Source: Lateolabrax maculatus (lineage: Eukaryota; Chordata; Actinopteri; Acropomatiformes; Lateolabracidae). From it: DNA of 64,000 nt. The notes beneath the pieces were generated by a model that saw nothing but the letters and a program-made list of their open reading frames with translations, ran no database searches and was not told the origin of the DNA. The position numbers and the translations under genes were made by a program. Positions 40,201 through 53,200 of the stretch are shown here, one piece after another. Every line of letters starts with the position of its first letter. Within the stretch, counting starts at the first letter, position 1. The stretch covers positions 2,366,501-2,430,500 of the forward strand of contig CM062199.1 in the NCBI GenBank assembly GCA_031216445.1, in the 5' to 3' direction.

Positions 40201-40659
40201 TGTCTTTGAAAGGGCTCTGCTCTCATCCTGTCTGGGGATGGGGGCTTTGTAATCCATCATTACTGCATCACTAGTGAAGATGCAACAGTGCAAAAGGTCA
40301 CCCCTTCTTTTCTGAATCTGGCCTGTTGTTGATGAAGGCCCCAGAGTGCGATGCCCATAAACCTCAGAAGTATTTTGTCACACTTCAGGAGACTAGTGTA
40401 ACTGCTCACCTCTCTTAACCTTCCTGTCACTCATACTAATGGACATCATAATAAACTAGATCCAGCTTTGGTGTATGTGTAATTGACTGTTTGTGGATGG
40501 AAGTGTGTGCATGTGTCTTGTGCCGTGACAAATTGATAAACGGATGGTTTAATCACGTCTACACCGTTGCTCTTGTTGTTTTCACAGTTTACGATACTGG
40601 CTCAGGTGTGTGTGTGCGTGTGCGTTCGTGTGTGTGCGTGTGTGTGCGTGTGCGTGTGC

Positions 40660-40703
<44 letters not shown>

Positions 40704-43700
40704 ACTGTGAGTGCGGAGGTCTCTTCAATGCCTGTCAATTTTAATCCCCGTCAGGCTGATCTTTGAGGATGTGACAAGTAAGGTACAGGGATGTGTCCAC
40801 ATAAACCAGTGTTATATAGTCAAATAGCATTTTGTGTATATGAATAGGACTGTTTATTGACCACTCATATCGCACTCACATCTTAAGCAGCAGTTGTGTG
40901 GAAAAGGATTAGGTTTGCTTTCTTTTGCGTGTAAGTAAGACGTGTTTTCTCGAAGAGTTATTCATTCAGGGCTTAAATGATGTAGTAGTTGAAAGTCAAA
41001 GGAACAAGGGGCCTAATTTATCAATGCATCCGTAGAACAAGTTCTAAATGTATGCATAGGAACTGTCCGTATAAACAAGAAAATTGGTATTCATCAAACA
41101 TACGCAAGCACAACTTCATGAAATGAACAATGATAAATCTTACCAGTCCTATTTCTGTCTGCTTGTGCATGTACAGACTCATTTACATACAGAAACGACA
41201 TTTCCACAAGTGGCATTCACTATGATCAAACAAAGAATAAAGAATTGGAGAACTCAAAATAGACAATGGGCAGTTTCAGTATAACAGAAAGTAGACCTGT
41301 CTTAGTTAAATCAATTAAAATTAATGGTACCGAAATGTAACAGTTTTAGAAAAATTGAATGTCATTAACAGAACTCTGGTTTTCTTATATGGAGCCAATG
41401 GTGCTGAGTGATGTAGTACTGAAGAAACCAGATGAAATAGAGGTATTAATGGCATAATTTACTTTGAAAGAAATGATTACCATGTTTTCTAGATAAGAAC
41501 GGAGATGCAGGATATACAGAATACAGGCTGTTTGGGTATTGCTTGGTTTTCCTTTGATTGGGAGTGTTTAGAATGGATTAAGGAGATGCAACTGTCTCCA
41601 GATTTTGATTCTGCTGTACAGAGTTATCAGTTAACTTTTTATTTTGTCTATATTGGTGTTGACATTCAGCCATTACTGAATTCCTGTCCTAGCTTCTCCT
41701 GCAAATACTTAAACCTAAACAATCTGAATGGAAACTGAAGAAAATTCTCTGAGGCTCCCATCTTTGTCTTCTCTCACTTTCTAAAAGGCTTATCTCTTTT
41801 TTCTGCCTCAGAGTTTCTCCCTAGCTCACTAGCAGTTTTCCCTTCATCTTTGAAAGTCCCTGTGTAACTGATATAGATTGATATGGAACCTCTTCTGCTG
41901 AGCGATGTGAATTAGTCTCAGTCAAGCAGCAGCTCTATTCATTAACTTAAGCCCGGGCAACTCTGGAACAAAGTGCCTCACTCCTCTAAAGCGCCTGCAC
42001 ACAATGCCTAATAAGTCTTTACGTGCTATTAGGAAGGCTTTGAAAGGCAGGCTGAAAAGTCTGGCGCTCCCCCCTCCTCTTCCCGTTTACACTGAGTGCC
42101 GATTGTCATTTATTGAAAGCTGTAATGGGAAACAGGGCTGTGCGAGCCTCGGTACGCCTTTAATAGCTCTGTGAAACATTAAAAGTGGGGAATTTATTAG
42201 GGTGCTTTTTAACTAATGAATCAGGGTCTAGGCATCCTGCACTTGCCGCTGTGGTAAAAGCCTTCCTAATTTATCCGAGTAAATATGTTACTCAATGTGT
42301 TGTGAGTGAGAGCAAGTGCCAATCTTTAGTAGTACTGATGGACCAAACACACTCAGAAACGTACACTACTACTACTACATTGCTGATTTACTTCATAATA
42401 CTGACAGCTGAATGGACACTGGAAATCTGACACAGACAGAAGCTTTGACAGCACACACAACTGCACTTCCTATGAACTACTAATTGATAGGAATCCACTC
42501 AAGTTGCTAACACATTCTGAGAAGTGACACATTACCACAGGGAAACAGTCTATAGAGGGAGAAGTATTAAGGAACGCAGAACGCTTTGTTCCTCAGCTGC
42601 TACAGGAGAGCCGTACTGGGCGTGGGGGTGTTGAAAGGCATATGTAATTAAAGACTCTTCCCTCCCAATTTATTCAACATATCTTTGTACTGCTTGACAC
42701 TTAAAACTTTTTTACTCTGTGTTGTTTACCCCTCACCCAGAAAATTATGGTGTCAAATGCAGTCATTGTACATAATGTTAATTGTTGAACGAAAGCCTTA
42801 AAGGTGTTCAAATAATGCCAGAACCACTAAAGTGGGGTCCGTAATAAAGGATAGGGAAAATATTGAGGGAGGTGAGATTATTTGTATTCTAATGGCTCTA
42901 AAATACAAAAATGTAGCATTATGTTCATTTCCACAGCATTAATTCCATCAGTACAACAACAGTGTCATGTCATACTCACCATTCTGCAGCTCTGAGTTTC
43001 TCTTTTGAACATAAATTGTGATTTTATTCACTAATTACTTTCAATTGCTTCTACTTTGCCATTGTTTCGGTGGTGTTAAGTTGCTGTCAGTGAAGCCCAT
43101 CACTTCCTGCAGATGTTCCACATTAAAATACCCCAGCTTAAATAAGAGATTATGTCCTTTTAGCTGCTGGATGACTTTTAATGTGAAACTAATGTGCAGG
43201 AACTGTTGAGTATCACTGACAGTAGCTGAATACAAATAGAAAAAACAGCAATGCAGAATCGATTGGAATTAATTTATGAACGAAAACTGCATTTATGTTA
43301 GAGAAGAAAAAAACTCAGAGCAACAGAATGGTGATGATTAGTACTGTGAAAAGTACAGAACACTATCCTGAATTTATCAAGACAACATGGAGGAAGTCTT
43401 GATTTGCATTGAGAGCAAACAGGATCAGTTGGAAATTGAAATGGTAGTAGATCAGAAAACACTAAAATCTGGTCAAAAAAAAGTTAAGAATCAAGGAAAA
43501 TTAAGAAAAAGGCCTGTCTGTAATATAAGCGTGCCTTGTTCTCTCTGAAGTTGAGGTAAATAAAGGCTGGCATGAACCGGCTGTTCTCTAACAAAAGATT
43601 TAAAAAATACATTAAGGGGTGCATGGAATCTCCTGTACTTTCATGGCTCACATGGTAAATACAGCATAATGTACTGTAAATTTCCATAGCACTAATTTAA

Positions 43701-46700
43701 TCAACACAACAGAGTAAAGTCATATTCACTACTACTAGCTCTGAGTTTCTCATTTGAACTAAATGTTCGGTTTTTACTCACTTTGCCCTTTTCCGATTAG
43801 TGTTAAGCTGCTGGCATGAAACTCAACATTTCCAGCAGAAGTTTCAAATTCAAAGCCTCCATTTCCTGGTAATGGCAGGATGTCGCCCTTTGAACCGCTT
43901 GAAAGCTTTTAATCTGAAGCATCCGTGCAGGAAGTGTTGAGTTTCACTAACAACAGCTTAACACCAGTCGAAACCCAGCCTGAATTCTTCTGTGACTGTA
44001 GAGGCCATTGGAGTACACTGAACTCATTGTCATGTGGGTAGAACCAGCTTGAGATGAAATGTGTGCATAGTGACATAGTGCATTATCCTGCGGGAGGTAG
44101 ATGATAGAAGATGGGAAGACTTTGGTCATGAAGGTACGCACATGATCAGCAACAATACTCAGGTAGGCTGTGGTGTTTAAATGATCCTCAGTTGACATTA
44201 AGGGGCCTAATGTGAGCCAATAAATATACTCCACACAATTACACCAGCAGCAGCGTGAGCTATCTCAGGAAGGCATGGATGGGTCCATGGATTCATGTTG
44301 TTTACGCCAAATTCGGACCTTACCATCTGCATGTGGCAGCAGAAATTGAGATTTGTCAGACCAGGCGACAGTTTTCCAATCTTCTGCTGTCCAGTTCTGG
44401 TGAGCCTGGGTTTCCGGTTCTTAGCTGACAGGGGTGAAACCCGCTGTGGTCTGCTGCTGCTGTAGCTGCTGTGTGTTCAGAGATGAACCAGGGTGGCCAT
44501 TCTCCTCATTAACAATGCGTTTTTGCCCAGAGAACTGCTGCTCACTGGATGTATTTTGTTTTTGGCACCATTTTCTGTAGTGGTGAAAATCCAAGGATGT
44601 CAGCAGTTTCTGAGATACTTTTGATTCTGTTTGCAAACTCAACACTTCTTCCATGTCACCACCTTAATGATGGAGAAAGTTAAATTCAGTATAATGTACA
44701 TTTCCACAGCACTAATTCCATCAATACAGTCTTGTCATTCTCGGAGTTTCTCTCTTAGTAACGGGTATGGTGTGGGAGTGGATGGATTGCAATCTATTTT
44801 TCATGATGTAAAATAGAATAAAAATAATCATTTATAGCATTAGGCCCTTTTTAGACCTCTTTTTACACTCTTCCTCATGCATCCTTCATGCCTCTTATCC
44901 ACCACTCACATTGGACGGTTGATTCCTCCAAACGTGCAGTTGGATGTGTCAAATGAAGGTCTGCTGTCTAGTTATTTCAGTCTCAGCTGGTGGTAACAGG
45001 TGAGCAGGCCTGGTGCAGTTGTTATTCCAGTATGGTCCACCATCACCACCCTCACACAACATCCTTTGATTCTCCTGCCTGTTGACAGCTTGCCCTCTCC
45101 TTTCCTGTGTAGGAAGCAGCCAGTGTATACATGCACAGGCCTGTGATGATGAGGCAGAACTGAACAGCCCTCCATACATAATTAATCCACCTTGATTGCA
45201 TTTCCTAATCCAGTTTTGATGTGGTTCCCCCACAGCACACCACTGTGCCTCTTTATGTTTGCTTAGACTTGCTAGGCAGTTTTCAAGGTTTCTTTAAAAG
45301 CATTCAAGGGTTCAAGACTTTTATAATCTTGTCTGATGGAGTGGCAGAACTCTCAAATGGCACAGTATATCACCTTGATTCTACTTTATGTCTGTCAGCC
45401 ACTGAAAAAGTTCTGTGCAGTGTTCCTTTTAGTCTGTACTTAATTTGAAGTATTGTGTTTTACTTAATTTGTAAATATTGGTGCCTTGTCCAAATTCACT
45501 CTTTTTTTGGTTATTGTTAAGTTTTAGTCCAAGCAAATGAAAAAGACATTAAATGATTTAAAATTATATAGATTCAATTGAATTTCTGCCATGGATTTTC
45601 AAATCTTTTGTCAAGTGGCAAAAAAGTAGTGACCTTTCATCAGGCAGCCTGAATTTTAGTTAAGTTTAGTTTTAAGTTTAGCCCATACTTGAAACAGTAC
45701 TATTATTTTCATATTAATTTAGATTCAGTCACATGAAAAACATTGAACCGACTGAAACACATCCTCAAATGTTTGATGACTTTTGAAATTGTCATTGCCC
45801 ACAATCTGCAAAAGTAGGCTGTCTTGCACAAGCATGTTGTCTTTCTGTCTCTGCCTACATTCTTCATCTGTGCTCCCGCTTTAGGAATAGTTACAAAGTT
45901 TTGTATTCAGATTCAAATAAATCTTTCCAAAAAATAAGGAGTAATGACGTTGCAGTAGCCTGTGAGGTAATCATGTGTTGCTACAAATGTCTGAGAGTTG
46001 TTATTTCAAATAATTTTTTTTTTTACCTCTAATACATGTTGAAGTTGTATTGAATTGAACTGACCTTTAAATGCTTCCTTACTAGTAAGAAGTAATGAAT
46101 GAATGAAGATAAAATAAAATAGTGTCAACCATTTATTAAGGCTGAACAGCTAATTACTTTTATATTAAAACTGATTTAAGTGAATTTTATTAGTAAGAAT
46201 CATGATTTTAACTATATATTACACTTTTAACAATGACTTACGAGGCAGTAGAAAGTGAAAGTGTCACCGGCAAATGTAATTAGCTGTTGCTAATTGAGGT
46301 GTTAATCACGCCAGTTGACTGAAGTTCAGAATGATAGTCTTGGTTGCTGTATAGATTATATGCTATTTCATGCTTGTGTCTTTTTTTTTATTTACGCTCG
46401 GCCAAAGAGGTTCTTTGCTGAGAAAGAAGCACCAAGAACAGATAGATTGTGAATGTGTATTTTTGCTGTCTTTTTCTCCAGAACTATCCCAGTTAAACCC
46501 ATCATATTATTGTTTTCAGCTTATCAACTTCAAGTTTTGAACTTCTAGGTTATTATATTGTCCCATGTCACTTAACACAAGTTCAAAGTATGCCATAGAT
46601 ATAATTTCTTACTAAATCTTTCATAGGCATGTATATGTGGTGTACATAGTACTACAAAAGAAACATTTACACCAAAGGTTTTCTGAGGTTATTGAAAATG

Positions 46701-47150
46701 AATAGTTAAAATCACAGTGTGGTAAAAAAAAAAAGTCTCAGTAACATACATACATAGTTACTTTTAATGTTTATTTTTATTTAGTAATTGATTAGTTGTG
46801 TGATGTAGTTGATGGGACTGAGATGCAGGGTGGGCTGTGCTGTGTTTGTTCGAGGTCTTGGGGCTCACAAGGCCCTCTGTGCTTCTTCAGCAGGTGCTTA
46901 TGGAAGAAGTGATGGATTACCTCACTCTTTGCTATCTCCATCCTACTCCCAGCTCTCCTTCTCCCTTCTTTGTGCCCTCTCCCCCTTTTCTTCCTGCTGC
47001 TGCTGTTCTTTAGGGAAATGAATGGGCCTCCTGTTTGCTGCATCCGCATCTCACGCTGTCAAACTCCACCATGCATCTGGTGCGGAGAGTTGCCGGGCAT
47101 GTATGTGCTCAGCGTGCACGTGGATTCATAGGATTGGCTCTGGGATTTAC

Positions 47151-47202
<52 letters not shown>

Positions 47203-50200
47203 TGTTTGAGAGTATGTTTGTGGGGGTGTGTTTGGCCAGGTCATTTAGTACTCTGCATGCAGGCTTGGAGCAGGCTGATAAGCTGTTTGCAAAAACTGGC
47301 AATTAAAAGTTGATCATGCTGTCAATTCAAATGGAATGAAATGGAACCAGAAAGTAATTAAAAGGATGGCATGAAAATGACAACAATTATATCTCTTAGC
47401 TTCCCATTACCGATGCACAGAGGAATTTAATTAGTTTAGGAGCTCATATAGTGATTCATACAGTAAACACACAATAACACCAAATAGCAGCCATCATAGA
47501 GAAACTGGTGGCTGTGTATACACAGACTGGCCGTCTCAGTTTCACTATCAAACCTACAGACTGGGAGGCCAATGGATATGGACAACACTGGTGTCCAATT
47601 AGTGTATTTTAGTAGCTGGTGGATTGGCGGGATATTCCCAGTCCTCCCAGTTTGCCCATATGGCCGTAGGCTGTGTATCCGCTGTGTTAATGAGCCTGTC
47701 GGCTTACATCCCACTCAGCGTTGGCCCGAGTTGGGCTGATGAGCACCTTCTTATGCACACAGTATGTACTGCTGAGGACGACTGCTTACACTTTATAGAC
47801 CGCATACTGTACAAAGCTAACTCACTCAGTCTTCTGTCCGTCTGTACAGAAACACTCACTCGGTCTTTCTCTTCTCATATACAGCCAGAGATTACTCATC
47901 GGCAGAGTATCTTCATAGCCCTGGAAATGTTGTGGCAAGGCAGAGTCCTACAGGAGTCAGCTGGGTTTTAGAGATTGGTTCTGCCCCAGACTGAAACAGC
48001 TGCTCTCATTAGAAACTTTATTTAACCCTGCTGCTGAAAGGTCCACCACAGATGTGTATAGTCCTATATTAGCCAGCTGGGCTCTGCAGAGCTTTCGCTC
48101 CATGTTTTAAATGCCGGGGTCGTGCTTCAAACAGGGAGATGCTTTCGGCTAAATGTAGCCAGGAACATTCAGCTCCGATGATGATGATTGATTTGCAATA
48201 AAGCAGAAAGTTAGTTGTCATAACTGCTCCATGTTTTAGTGGGTTTTGGTGACTGGCCTCAGAGATCTGATTGTAACAAAACACAAAGCTTCTGGAGTCC
48301 TATACACGAGTGCTGTATCTGGGGAAATGAGAACAAATGAGCCTGTTGGCTCTGGATGTGTTTTCTTTGAATTTCTACTTGATAAAGTCTTCTCCACTGC
48401 TGTCACTTAATTAACTTGGCATGTTGCCTGGTGATGTCAATTTGACTTTCTGGCTCAAAGTCTGCCTCCTGTTTGTATGACTTAATGTGATAGTGACGAG
48501 GTCTAGTCACTGAATTATTGATCAACTGGGTAATGTGGTATAAACCTGACTAGCCTGAAAAAAAAAGAGTGTTTGGCTGTGGAACAAAATAAGAGGAACA
48601 CTATAATATAATCCAATCCAATATGAGAGCACCACAAACTATAGACTCAGGATTTACCACAGACTTCAGCTCCTCTCAATCAGTTTCAACAAAACTTAAA
48701 GATTATCAGCTTTATTGTCAATTTTCTCTAAATAAATACGTTAGCTCATTCATGAAATAATTTCTTTAGGTCAGCTCTCTGGTCACTGTTGAGTCGATAG
48801 ATCAGATGTGATACAGAATATCAAGGTCTGCATGAGGCTACCAGCATCCGCAGCTGATGATGGCATCTGAAGATGTTTAAACCAGGTTTGCTTGTTTCCA
48901 TACCAATCGTCAAGTATTTATTCTCATTATTAAGATTTATATTACCTAAAAATGCAAGGCATTTTGTCAACAGCAGCATATTTTGAACCTAAAGGAAAAC
49001 TGCAATTCATCAAAACAGTTTTAGGGGCACCGTGGTGACCGTCAGTCATGATACACAACATGCCCAGTTTGTGTCCACCCGAGGACCCTCATTTGTGTCC
49101 TCTCTCTTTCATTTATGATTGTTAGAAACATTGTACTCACCAAAGTAATTGCTGAGGTCTGGGAAAATGGCAAAATTGTAAAAAATGAAAAGGTCCAACA
49201 GGTGAAGAAACACAGTCGATCAAAGTAGTTGAAAACAGTTTATTCAGATTATCTAAACCACTTTACTTGTACATCCAACTGAAAGTGAGCGCACCGAAAA
49301 TGTTGGTAACAATCTGTTATTGCACAGGAAAACTGTAAATACTGTTGGTTAAAGTTAAAGCAAGAAGTGGGTCTAAACTGTAAACTGTAATGGATGTTTA
49401 CAACAAACAGTTTGGGTAATAATTTGACTACTCGCCTTCATTTTCTCTTCTAAATAAGTTTGTTTTCAACCTGTCTAACTGCTCTCAACAAGTCAGACTT
49501 CTGATGACCTGTAGTGATGATCTCAGCGATTGATTTGGTGAGTACAATATTATCATTTCCTGATAGAGCTACGAAAATAAAACCAAGCCAAGTTGGAATA
49601 TACTGTATTTTTCTTTAAATGAATTAAAACAATACATCAGATGCTACATTCTATGTTTTAAAAACACAGTATTGATTTTACTGGATTCCATATATGAAAT
49701 GAAAACATACAGTGCCCTCCAGAATTGCTGGCAGCCTAACTGAATATGAGCAAAACAGGATGTAAAAAAAAAGGTCTTTGCTGTTTATTCTCTTGGTCTT
49801 TCACTGAAAATATTCACACAAATCTTCCCTTATCATTTAAGTAGAATTATTGAAAGATTTAAAGTTTTTTTTACATTAAATAAATATTTTTCACCAAAAC
49901 ATATTTTACAGTTTTAAGTTCACCTGTTTGATCAGGAACTCCTACGTGGTCAACTATTGCATTCAAACATTCACTAGGTTATAACTACGAGGTGACACAG
50001 GTCAAATTCCCTTCAGTCATTCATCACTATGGGACACAACGACACAGTGACGGTGTGCGACAAAAAGTTGTTGGGCTGCACAAATCCGGAAATGGATATA
50101 AGAAAATCTGTTGAAAATACCCATTTCCACTATCAGGGCAATAATCAGGAAGTTCAAAGCAACAGGATATGTTAAGAATCTGCCTGGAAGAGGACGTGTG

Positions 50201-53200
50201 TGTACATTGACCCAGCTCACCCTGAGTTCGATTGGCAAAATTTTTCAAGTTTCACAGCTGGAGAATTGCAGAGGCTAGTTGAGTCTTGGGGTCAGAAAGT
50301 CTCCTCTGCTGTCAATCAAAAGAAAAGTGCCTACAGTTTGCCAAACGTTACCGGGACAATCAATGGGACCGGGTTATATGGTCGGATGAGACAAAAACTA
50401 GAGCTTTTTGGCAACAAACAACAATGCTGGGTTTGGTGTAGACAGAAAGATGGCCATACAGAAAAGCACCTCATACCCCCTGTGCAGTGTGATGATGGAT
50501 TTTTGATGTTGTGATTCCATCAAATACCAGCAGATATTAAATGAAAGCCAAACAGCCTCTGCCAGGATGCTTAAAATTGGCCGTGGCTGGACCTTCCAAC
50601 AGGACAGTGATCCGAAAGCACACCTCAAATCTACACAAAAGTGGTTCACCGACTGCAGAATCAAGATTTTGCCACGGCCATCGCATTCCCCCGAACTAAA
50701 CCCCATAGAAAATCTGTGAGATGAGCTGAAGAGGAGTCCACAAGTGTCGACCTGGGAATCAGAAGGATCTGGAGGGATTGTGTATGGAGGAATGGTCTCA
50801 GATCCTCTGCCATGTGTTCACCAACCTCATCACGCATTATAGGAGAAGACTCAGAGCTGTTATCTTGGCAAAGGAAGGCTGCACAAAATATTAAATGATG
50901 TGGTGCCAATAATTGTGGCACACTGGCACACATATTTCTGAAAAATATTTGTTTCATTATAAGAATAATGTCTTTCAATTATGTTACTTCAATTAAAGCC
51001 AATAATTCTGAAGGGCACTGTAAGTTAAGCAATTAACAGCATGATGCAACATACAGACACAAATACCTATACAGAGGGATGAGCCATTTTTTGTTTTTGC
51101 TGAGTTTTAGTTAGATTTTATGTTCCCAAGTGCAAAGGGTTGTTTCCTGCTGTCAGAGAACACTGTTCAGCAGAGTTTACTGTAAACCAGTTGGCAATGA
51201 CAGCTAAGGATCCGCTTCTGCTTAAAAGGCAGAGAAAGTGGTGAGAAACAGCGAAGGACATTCTCAAATCAGTCCTTTTAAGTCATTAAAAGAAAATGTG
51301 CTGCAAATTGTATTTTTAAAGTTCGTATTCACCTGGTTTTCGTTTTCTTTAATTTGTTAATTTTAATATTCAGAATACATACGATGAATTTCCTATTTTT
51401 ATTCTTAGTAAATACTGAAAATAATGAGCCCCACTTACCTGCATCCCGTAGGAAGAGCACCTCTGGGCCTCTGAATAGCTGGACAGAATCAGCACAGTTT
51501 TACCATGAGATTCTCCGGCCGCTGGAATTCGTGATGAGCAAGGTATCGGCAAAACCTGGTCCTATACGTTAACAGCTGCATTATGTCCATTGCAGTACAG
51601 TAACTACCTCCTCACAACACTGACATCACACCCTCGAGACAAGTTTTGGCAGGCACAGCTGGATCTCCAATTGGAAGATGTGTGTGCATACATTAACATA
51701 ACAATGAAGCCAGAGAGGTTTTAAGGAGAGAATAAAAAAGCACTGAAGATTTCCAAAGATCATTAAATGATGGCAAATTTCTATTTACAACATGTGTGCT
51801 TTACCTCAAGGTGAATACTGGGGCAGGCATACATTTGCATGAATTTGCATGTTTAAGGAGTGTGGGGACACTAGCTTTTCGTTACAAACAGACAAAGTCG
51901 ATAAATCAAAATGAGGGCCAGCCGCTCAAGTGATTGTTGTGCCTCTCCGGTCACCACAGAGACACAGGAACGAGTGTGCAGAAGCCTCGCAAAATAGGGT
52001 GAAGCTCAGTGGTCCATAATTCAAAAATGAATATTTATAAGTAGGAGCCCAGTGGACTTAGCCTTAGGGGAAATAATTGGGTAGACAGGAGTAGACTGGA
52101 ATCACCATCTCTGTTCAGAGAGAGAAGAAGAAAGCCTGCAGTCATTATAAAGAGAATGTGCTTAAGTAACATCCATACTGCACCTTAACTTGTTTAGTCA
52201 TGACAGCGGTGCATGTGGAGTTTGAGATGTAAAAGCATATTTGGTAGTTTTCAAAACTTTGAGCTTGACTGTGTTCACTCTGCAAGCTGTCGGGCTGATT
52301 TTCAGCACAAAGCCCCAAATAAATAAGTTACAGTTAGTAAACGAGTAAACTTATCAGACGGCATTAATCACACATAATCAGAAAAAAAGAAAATCAGGGC
52401 TCTAGTCTAGCTTTTTCTACTTGGAGGTCACATAAAACTTTAAGAGGACCAGTCCAAGTTTAGGAGCACCACTTAAATCAACAGTCTTTAATTGGGAGCA
52501 GGACATGTAACATAATATGTAACTTTCCTGTCTTTATGATGTCTTTGCCACAAACACTCTGAGCCATTTCCGTCTAAAAGAGTAAATCTTTTTCTTTTTC
52601 ACTACGGTCTCACCTGCTGCTGACTCCTTGTCTGACTTCTCCTGCTCATCACGAATCTCCTGAAATCGCAGCTTTTACGAGAGGATTCATATTTAATCTA
52701 TACAAATCCCACACACTGGGCGAAACATATGTGATGTATTATTTATTATTACACAAGGTCAAAAGGATAAACACACACATAAAGGAACGGAATAATAATA
52801 CCAACAGCTGAAAACAACAAAAATACAGATCATGAATAATTAAATAGAAAAATAGCTTCCTGTTATAATGTTACATCAAAGAGTGCAATATAGGACAAAG
52901 AGTTAGTTAATATATACATACTTACAACACAGTGGCAGTTGGCTCGCACTCTTTTGCATGTGTGTAGTTTGGATTCAGACTGCACACAATAACAGTTCCC
53001 CCTCGTAAAAGGGCTGTCTGAGGGCAAGTTGAAGCGGTGAAAATATTCTAAATATAGCGTACACTTAAACTGAAATGGATTTTTTTAGATGGATAAAATA
53101 CGTTTTCCTGCTGACCCCTTCCAGAGCAGTACATTGCTTAGTGTCCTGCTTCCGACTGCCATCTACTGCAGGTAATGCAGACTATGACTGTGGATAAGTA

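Noticed and set aside
47022..47313. Cys-Val repeat frames
   Set aside because: Translations of the GT microsatellite at 47152-47205.
47624..47971. 115-codon plus-strand frame in intron 7
   Set aside because: No domain, no splice context and no recognisable homologue.
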